DNA from: JAAYXU01 sp050942555
Lineage (GTDB): Bacteria; Bacillota; Clostridia; Christensenellales; UMGS416
Assembly (NCBI GenBank): GCA_050942555.1
Contig: JBMNNN010000054.1
Span: 1 to 10,909, forward strand
DNA: 10,909 nucleotides
Direction: 5' to 3'
Positions 6,914 through 10,909 of the stretch are shown piece by piece. The notes beneath the pieces were generated by a model. The model did no database searches and was not told where the DNA came from. It saw only the letters and a program-made list of their open reading frames with translations. Each line of letters opens with the position of its first letter. The first letter of the stretch is position 1. A program made the position numbers and the translations under genes.

Positions 6914-7015
6914 GAGGGAGGCCCCGCGTCGCGGCTCATGCCCGGGGCGGGGGAGACCTTCAGACACCATTAGAAAAATCGCGGACATAGCGCCGCCAGA
7001 AAGGGAGTTTCAGCC

Positions 7016-8293
7016 ATGTTTGAAATCACCACCGTAAGAGCCCGTGAGATACTTGATTCCCGGGGCAACCCCACCGTGGAGGCCGAAGTAACGCTGTCGG
7101 GCGGAGCCATCGGCCGCGCCGCCGTGCCTTCGGGCGCATCCACCGGCTCCTTTGAGGCCGTCGAGCTGCGGGACGGGGACAAGGCCCGGTATCTTGGCAA
7201 GGGAGTCACCCGCGCGGTTTCCAACGCGAACAGGGAGCTGGCTGCCGCGGTCAGGGGGTTGGACGCGCGCAACCAGGCCGCCGTGGACGCCGTCATGACG
7301 TCGCTGGACGGCACTCCCTCGCTGGGGCGCATGGGCGCCAACGCGATACTGGGCGTTTCGCTGGCTACGGCCCGGGCCGCCGCGATCGCGTCCCGCCTGC
7401 CGCTCTACCAGTATATCGGAGGATGCGGCGCGCGGCAGCTTCCGCTGCCCATGATGAATATACTAAACGGCGGACGCCACGCCAGCAACCGCGTGACGCT
7501 GCAGGAGTTCATGGTCATGCCGGTCGGCGCGAAGACGTTCGCCGAGTGCCTGCGGATGAGCGCCGAGGTATTCCATACGCTCAAAAAAGTGCTTTCTGAA
7601 AAGAATTACGGGACCGCCGTGGGCGACGAGGGCGGCTATGCGCCCGACCTTGCGTCCGACGAGGAAGCCATACAGGTCATCATGACCGCCATCGAGAAGG
7701 CGGGCTACCGGCCGGGCGACGACTTCGGCATCGCGATCGACGCCGCCGCGACAGAAATGTATCAGGAGGACGGCAGCTATCTATTTTGGAAGTCGGGCGT
7801 CCGGATGTCCCGCGAGGAATTTGTGGAGTTCTGGGCGACGCTGGCCGACCGGTACCCGATACTGTCGCTGGAGGACGGCCTCTCCGAGGAGGACTGGGAG
7901 GGCTGGAAGATGCTCACCGAGCGGCTTGGGAAGCGTATTCAGCTGGTCGGAGACGACCTGTTTGTCACAAATACCGATCGGCTGCGCAAGGGCATAGACG
8001 GCGGCATCGCCAACAGCATACTCATCAAGGTCAATCAGATCGGTACGCTGACCCGCACGCTGGAGGCGATATCGATGGCCCACAAGGCCGGATATTCCGC
8101 CGTCGTCAGCCATCGCTCGGGTGAAACCGAGGATACGACGATCGCCGACATCGCGGTGGCGGTGGGCGCCGGGCAGATCAAGACCGGCGCGCCCTCCCGC
8201 ACCGACCGGGTCGCCAAATATAATCAGTTGCTGCGCATAGAGGAAGAGCTGGGCACGGCGTCCGTGTTCCGCCCGGACGTGTTCCCGGTATAA
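7016..8293 (+). CDS. eno: Enolase (phosphopyruvate hydratase)
   Basis: 425 residues, full length. It interconverts 2-phosphoglycerate and phosphoenolpyruvate in cytoplasmic glycolysis, as a Mg-dependent enzyme. The N-terminal domain has ILDSRGNPTVE (12-22) and the active-site loop SGASTG (39-44). The barrel carries H155 and E164 in GGRHASNRVTLQEFM, E205 in VGDEGGYAP, Mg ligands D242, E286 (SLEDGLSEEDW) and D313 (VGDDLFVTN), catalytic K338 (ILIKVNQIGTLT), SHRSGETED (365-373) and K389. All catalytic and metal residues are present. Small departures from the common consensus are Arg154 and Arg159 in the GGxHAxN segment and Arg347 where Glu is usual (TLTRTLEAI). The ATG is fixed by AAGGGAG 8 bases upstream. 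It appears monocistronic, with its own promoter and a strong terminator. Confidence 0.98.
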   Translation: MFEITTVRAREILDSRGNPTVEAEVTLSGGAIGRAAVPSGASTGSFEAVELRDGDKARYLGKGVTRAVSNANRELAAAVRGLDARNQAAVDAVMTSLDGTPSLGRMGANAILGVSLATARAAAIASRLPLYQYIGGCGARQLPLPMMNILNGGRHASNRVTLQEFMVMPVGAKTFAECLRMSAEVFHTLKKVLSEKNYGTAVGDEGGYAPDLASDEEAIQVIMTAIEKAGYRPGDDFGIAIDAAATEMYQEDGSYLFWKSGVRMSREEFVEFWATLADRYPILSLEDGLSEEDWEGWKMLTERLGKRIQLVGDDLFVTNTDRLRKGIDGGIANSILIKVNQIGTLTRTLEAISMAHKAGYSAVVSHRSGETEDTTIADIAVAVGAGQIKTGAPSRTDRVAKYNQLLRIEEELGTASVFRPDVFPV

Positions 8294-8325
8294 GCGGTTT
8301 ACCGTAACGAGGCTTATGGATTTTC

Positions 8326-8376
8326 AAACCGGCCCGGCATGAATGCGTTGGCATTCTTCCGGGCCGGTTTTCTTAC
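8326..8376 (+). terminator. Strong compound intrinsic terminator of eno
   Basis: A perfect 12-bp stem (8326-8337 with 8359-8370) is extended, after a small internal loop, by a second 6-bp stem (8341-8346 with 8351-8356) capped by GTTG. TTTTCTT follows. It lies 33 bases after the eno stop. Confidence 0.9.
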
Positions 8377-8406
8377 CTGTTGGCATGCGCAACGCCGCCC
8401 TCCCGG

Positions 8407-8434
8407 TTGACAATCCCGGCTCTGCGGCTACAAT
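8407..8434 (+). promoter_or_regulatory. Promoter of the PfkB-family kinase gene
   Basis: -35 TTGACA (8407-8412), 16-base spacer and -10 TACAAT (8429-8434) predict a start near 8441, about 30 bases before the ATG at 8471. Confidence 0.75.
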
Positions 8435-8439
8435 GATAC

Positions 8440-8451
8440 CGGAAGTTTCCG
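8440..8451. promoter_or_regulatory. Short palindrome at the kinase transcription start, possible operator
   Basis: CGGAA and TTCCG are inverted around a 2-base centre exactly at the predicted +1. It is short, so chance is possible; the position would suit a repressor. Confidence 0.3.
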
Positions 8452-8470
8452 TAGAGAAAGGATGCGCCCG

Positions 8471-9394
8471 ATGATCGGCATCGTCACGCTCAATCCGTGC
8501 GTCGACAAGACGCTTTTTCTGCCCGCGCTGCCCGCGCAGGGCATCCATACCGCCCGGAAGGTCGCCCATATCGCGGGCGGAAACGGCAACAACATCGCCC
8601 GGGTGCTGGGCGCGCTGGGCGTGCCAAACCGCTCTCTGGTCATGACGGCCGGGCCGACCGGCGCGCATATCCGCACGCTGATGGCCGGAGACGGGCTTCC
8701 CGCGAACTTCGTCGAGGTGTCGGGGCTGAGCCGTACGGTCACGACGCTGGTCGGTGACGACTGGCATCAGGTGGCCGTCAAGGAGCCGGGGCCGCAGATC
8801 TCCGCTCCCGACGCCGTCCGCGTGTGGGCCGCGTTTATCGAATTTCTGGACGGCGTCGATTTCCTGTGCCTGAGCACCAGCATCCCGTGCCCGGCGCTCG
8901 CGGAGTTCCTGCCCCGTGCGATCGCCGCCGCCAGGGAGCGGGGTGTGCCGACGCTGGTGGACACAGGCGGCGCGGCGCTGCCCGCTGCGCTTGCCGCCGT
9001 CCCCGACTACGCGAAGCCCAACCGCGACGAGATTGCCGAGGCGTGGGGGCTTGCCCCGGGAGAGGAGGCCGAGCGGGCTGCGGTCGCGCGCATGGCCGCG
9101 CTGGGAATCGCGCATCCCGTACTCAGCCTTGGGGACAGGGGCGCGCTGTCCGCCCGGGGCGGGCGGCTGCTGTGCGTGATGCCGCCGCCCGTCGCGGCGG
9201 TCAATACGGTGGGCTGCGGCGACAGCTTTGTCGCCGGGCTCATATATGGCGTATCGAAGGGGATGCCGTGGGAGGATTGCCTGCGCTGGGGCGCCGCAGC
9301 TGCGGCGGCCAACGCCGCCAAATGGGAAGCGGTGCGCCTATCTCGTGCCGAGATCGAGCCGCTGCTGCCGCTCGTTGGGATAAGAGAGGCGTAG
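8471..9394 (+). CDS. PfkB-family kinase, 1-phosphofructokinase/tagatose-6-phosphate kinase type
   Basis: 307 residues. The ATG at 8471 has AGAAAGGA 8 bases upstream; the ATG at 8462 lies on that site and is rejected. The ribokinase/PfkB fold shows MIGIVTLNPCVDKTLFL at the N-terminus, the substrate loop AGGNGNNIARVLGALG (35-50; FruK-like enzymes usually have GGKGIN, so Lys and Ile are replaced by Asn), TVTTLV and EPGPQIS (90-111), KPNRDEI (182-188), and the ATP/anion-hole signature NTVGCGDSFVAG (245-256) with catalytic base D251. It should phosphorylate a sugar or sugar phosphate with ATP in the cytoplasm. The FruK/LacC-like length and motifs favour a hexose phosphate, but no fructose PTS gene or regulator is adjacent, so the substrate is open. 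It converges with an ABC permease gene, with 2 bases between the stop codons. Confidence 0.88.
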   Translation: MIGIVTLNPCVDKTLFLPALPAQGIHTARKVAHIAGGNGNNIARVLGALGVPNRSLVMTAGPTGAHIRTLMAGDGLPANFVEVSGLSRTVTTLVGDDWHQVAVKEPGPQISAPDAVRVWAAFIEFLDGVDFLCLSTSIPCPALAEFLPRAIAAARERGVPTLVDTGGAALPAALAAVPDYAKPNRDEIAEAWGLAPGEEAERAAVARMAALGIAHPVLSLGDRGALSARGGRLLCVMPPPVAAVNTVGCGDSFVAGLIYGVSKGMPWEDCLRWGAAAAAANAAKWEAVRLSRAEIEPLLPLVGIREA

Positions 9395-9396
9395 CG

Positions 9397-10266
9397 CTAC
9401 TCCTTCACGCTGCCCGCGAGAAGCCCCGCTACGAAATGCTTCTGCATCGCCAGGAATACCGCAAACACGACGCAAAGCGATACGAGCGTGGCGGCCATGA
9501 GCTGGTTCCAGAATATTTCCCCTTCGTTCTGGAACCGGGTCAGCGCGAGCTGTACCGTGGTGATGCGGTCGGCGCCGGTATTGGTCATGACCAGCGGCCA
9601 TGTGTACTCGTTCCACGCGCCGGTAAACTTGAGTACCGCCAGCGCCGCCAGCGCAGGGCGCGACAGCGGCAGATAGATGCGCACGAACGTGCCGAACCGG
9701 GAGCAGCCGTCCATCCGGGCCGCCTCGTCCAGCTCACGGGGAAAGAGCGTGTAGAACTGCCTGCACATGAAAACGCCGAACGATCCGGCCGCGTAGGGCA
9801 GGATAAGTCCCGTATACGTATCGACAAGGCCGGTGCCCCCGGCGCCCAAAATATCGTTGCCTCCCGCGAGCGGGAAATGCTTCATGAGCACAAAAAGCGG
9901 TACGAGCGTCACCTGCGGCGGTATCATCATGCCCGCCAGCACCAGTATGAAGAGCGCGCGGCGGAACCGGAACCGTATGCGCGCGAACGCGTAGCCGGTC
10001 ATCGCGTTGATAAAAAGGCTGATCGCGGTGGACACCCCGGCCACATACAGGCTGTTGGCGAGGTAGCGCAGCCACGAGCCGTTGGTGAGCGCCACAGCGT
10101 AGTTTTCGAAATGAATGGGGCGGGGGATCAGCGACAGGGCGGGGGAGTAGACCTGGTTCATGCTCTGCAGCGAAACCGACGCCATCGCGACAAAGGGAAG
10201 AAGCGCCCCGGCCGTGAGAAGCACAAGCGCCGCCGCAGAAAGCGCGCGCACCAGCCTGCCGTCCAT
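9397..10266 (-). CDS. Carbohydrate ABC transporter permease, MalG-like (CUT1 family)
   Basis: 289 residues, usual length. Six membrane helices are expected, the first at about 8-30. The ABC-binding EAA loop is clear at 180-200 (DEAARMDGCSRFGTFVRIYLP), followed by SRPALAALAVLKFTGAWNEY, typical of MalG-type permeases. It forms the membrane channel with the MalF-like partner and passes a sugar delivered by an extracellular binding protein; the ATPase is often encoded elsewhere in Firmicutes. The ATG lies 1 base after the partner's stop and GGAGGAGCG lies 4-5 bases before it, so the two are translated together. Sugar specificity cannot be read. Its TAG stop falls in a 10-bp palindrome (9391-9400) shared with the converging kinase stop. 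Confidence 0.94.
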   Translation of the reverse strand: MDGRLVRALSAAALVLLTAGALLPFVAMASVSLQSMNQVYSPALSLIPRPIHFENYAVALTNGSWLRYLANSLYVAGVSTAISLFINAMTGYAFARIRFRFRRALFILVLAGMMIPPQVTLVPLFVLMKHFPLAGGNDILGAGGTGLVDTYTGLILPYAAGSFGVFMCRQFYTLFPRELDEAARMDGCSRFGTFVRIYLPLSRPALAALAVLKFTGAWNEYTWPLVMTNTGADRITTVQLALTRFQNEGEIFWNQLMAATLVSLCVVFAVFLAMQKHFVAGLLAGSVKE

Positions 10267-10267
10267 T

Positions 10268-10909
10268 TCAGCGCTCCTCCGTATCGCGGAGCTGTCCGCC
10301 GGTCGCGAGGTTGACGATCGCCACCGCGAACACGATCAGGAACAGCACGACCGACATCGCCGACGCGTAGCCCATCTTGAACTCCGAGAACGCCCGCAGA
10401 TATATCTGGTGCGCGATCGTCGTCGTCGCGTTAATGGGCCCGCCGCCCGTCATAATGCGGACCGGATCGAACGTCTTGAAGCACTCGATGAGCAGCGTGG
10501 CCATCAGGAAGAAGCTGACCGGGCGGATCGCGGGCAGCGTGATATGGAGCGTCCGGCGCACGAACCCCGCTCCGTCCACGCGGGCCGCGTCGTACAGCGA
10601 GGCGGGCACGCCCTGCAGCGCCGCCAGATACAGTATCATCACATACCCGAGGTTCTTCCACACGTTCATCGCGATAAGGCACGGCAGCGCGAGCCGCGGG
10701 TCAAAAAGCCACTCGCTTGCGGGCAGGCCCACCGCCGTCAGCACCTTGTTAAAAAAGCCCGAGGCCGGATCGTAGAGGTAAAGCCATATCATCGAAACCG
10801 ACACCATCGACGCCGCGTAGGGCAGCATCAGCGCGGCGCGGACCCCCGTCACGAGCCGGGACGACCGGTTGACGCACAGCGCCGCCGCAAATCCCAGCAC
10901 CATCAGCGG
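10268..10909 (-). CDS. Carbohydrate ABC transporter permease, MalF-like, partial (5' end outside window)
   Basis: 213 residues are visible and the frame remains open through the window edge. The ATG at 10903 is internal, since about 80 N-terminal residues of a normal 290-300-residue MalF-type protein are missing. Counting from that internal Met, the EAA loop is at 104-124 (YDAARVDGAGFVRRTLHITLP), preceded by NVWKNLGYVMILYLAALQGVP and followed by FKTFDPVRIMTGGGP, all characteristic of CUT1 permeases. It should dimerise with the MalG-like protein encoded 1 base downstream. A substrate-binding protein gene would be expected further upstream on this strand, beyond the window. Confidence 0.92.
   Translation of the reverse strand, partial: PLMVLGFAAALCVNRSSRLVTGVRAALMLPYAASMVSVSMIWLYLYDPASGFFNKVLTAVGLPASEWLFDPRLALPCLIAMNVWKNLGYVMILYLAALQGVPASLYDAARVDGAGFVRRTLHITLPAIRPVSFFLMATLLIECFKTFDPVRIMTGGGPINATTTIAHQIYLRAFSEFKMGYASAMSVVLFLIVFAVAIVNLATGGQLRDTEER

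Noticed and set aside
5845..6939. 364-codon minus-strand frame opposite the LRR gene
   Set aside because: Basic, low-information composition, no ribosome site or domain; it mirrors LRR codons.
8824..10314. 496-codon plus-strand frame across the kinase gene and antisense to the permease
   Set aside because: It runs out of frame through the kinase and opposite MalG-like codons; the product is Arg/Gly/His-rich without motifs.

Overview
The window looks like chromosome from a GC-rich, Gram-positive-type bacterium. An uncultivated high-GC member of the Firmicutes/Clostridia is my best guess. Reasons: most genes have purine-rich Shine-Dalgarno sites, sigma-A-like promoters are readable, a PadR / DUF1700 / DUF4097 membrane-stress-type module typical of Firmicutes is present, and there is a secreted leucine-rich-repeat protein with a C-terminal membrane anchor. 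No rRNA, tRNA, CRISPR array, insertion sequence or phage gene was seen. The taxonomic guess rests on gene content only.

Layout. (1) 1-783, plus strand: 3' part of a Gfo/Idh/MocA-type oxidoreductase. (2) 1007-3094, plus: a membrane proton-pumping pyrophosphatase (hppA) behind a clear promoter, ending in a bidirectional terminator shared with the converging genes. (3) 3142-4963, minus: an operon read as padR, then a DUF1700-like membrane-protein gene, then a DUF4097 beta-repeat protein. The middle gene carries one in-frame amber stop and two frame changes and appears to be a pseudogene between two intact partners. (4) 4964-5250: a compact divergent control region with two opposed promoters whose -35 boxes overlap, and a 25-bp near-palindrome over the padR start of transcription, the likely PadR operator. 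(5) 5251-6837, plus: secreted, membrane-anchored LRR protein. (6) 7016-8293, plus: enolase with its own promoter and a strong compound terminator. (7) 8471-9394, plus: PfkB-family sugar(-phosphate) kinase with its own promoter. (8) 9397-10909, minus: two permeases of a carbohydrate ABC transporter (MalG- and MalF-like), the second cut by the window edge.

How the genes fit together. Enolase, the PfkB kinase, the sugar ABC permeases and the oxidoreductase point to carbohydrate uptake and glycolysis. The pyrophosphatase recovers energy from PPi as an ion gradient. The PadR module and the LRR protein face the envelope and may be jointly controlled through their shared divergent promoter region. 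The most interesting points are that divergent control region, the decayed middle gene of an otherwise intact module, and a pyrophosphatase with all visible catalytic residues but several altered residues along its ion path. I found no clearly new defence or mobile system.
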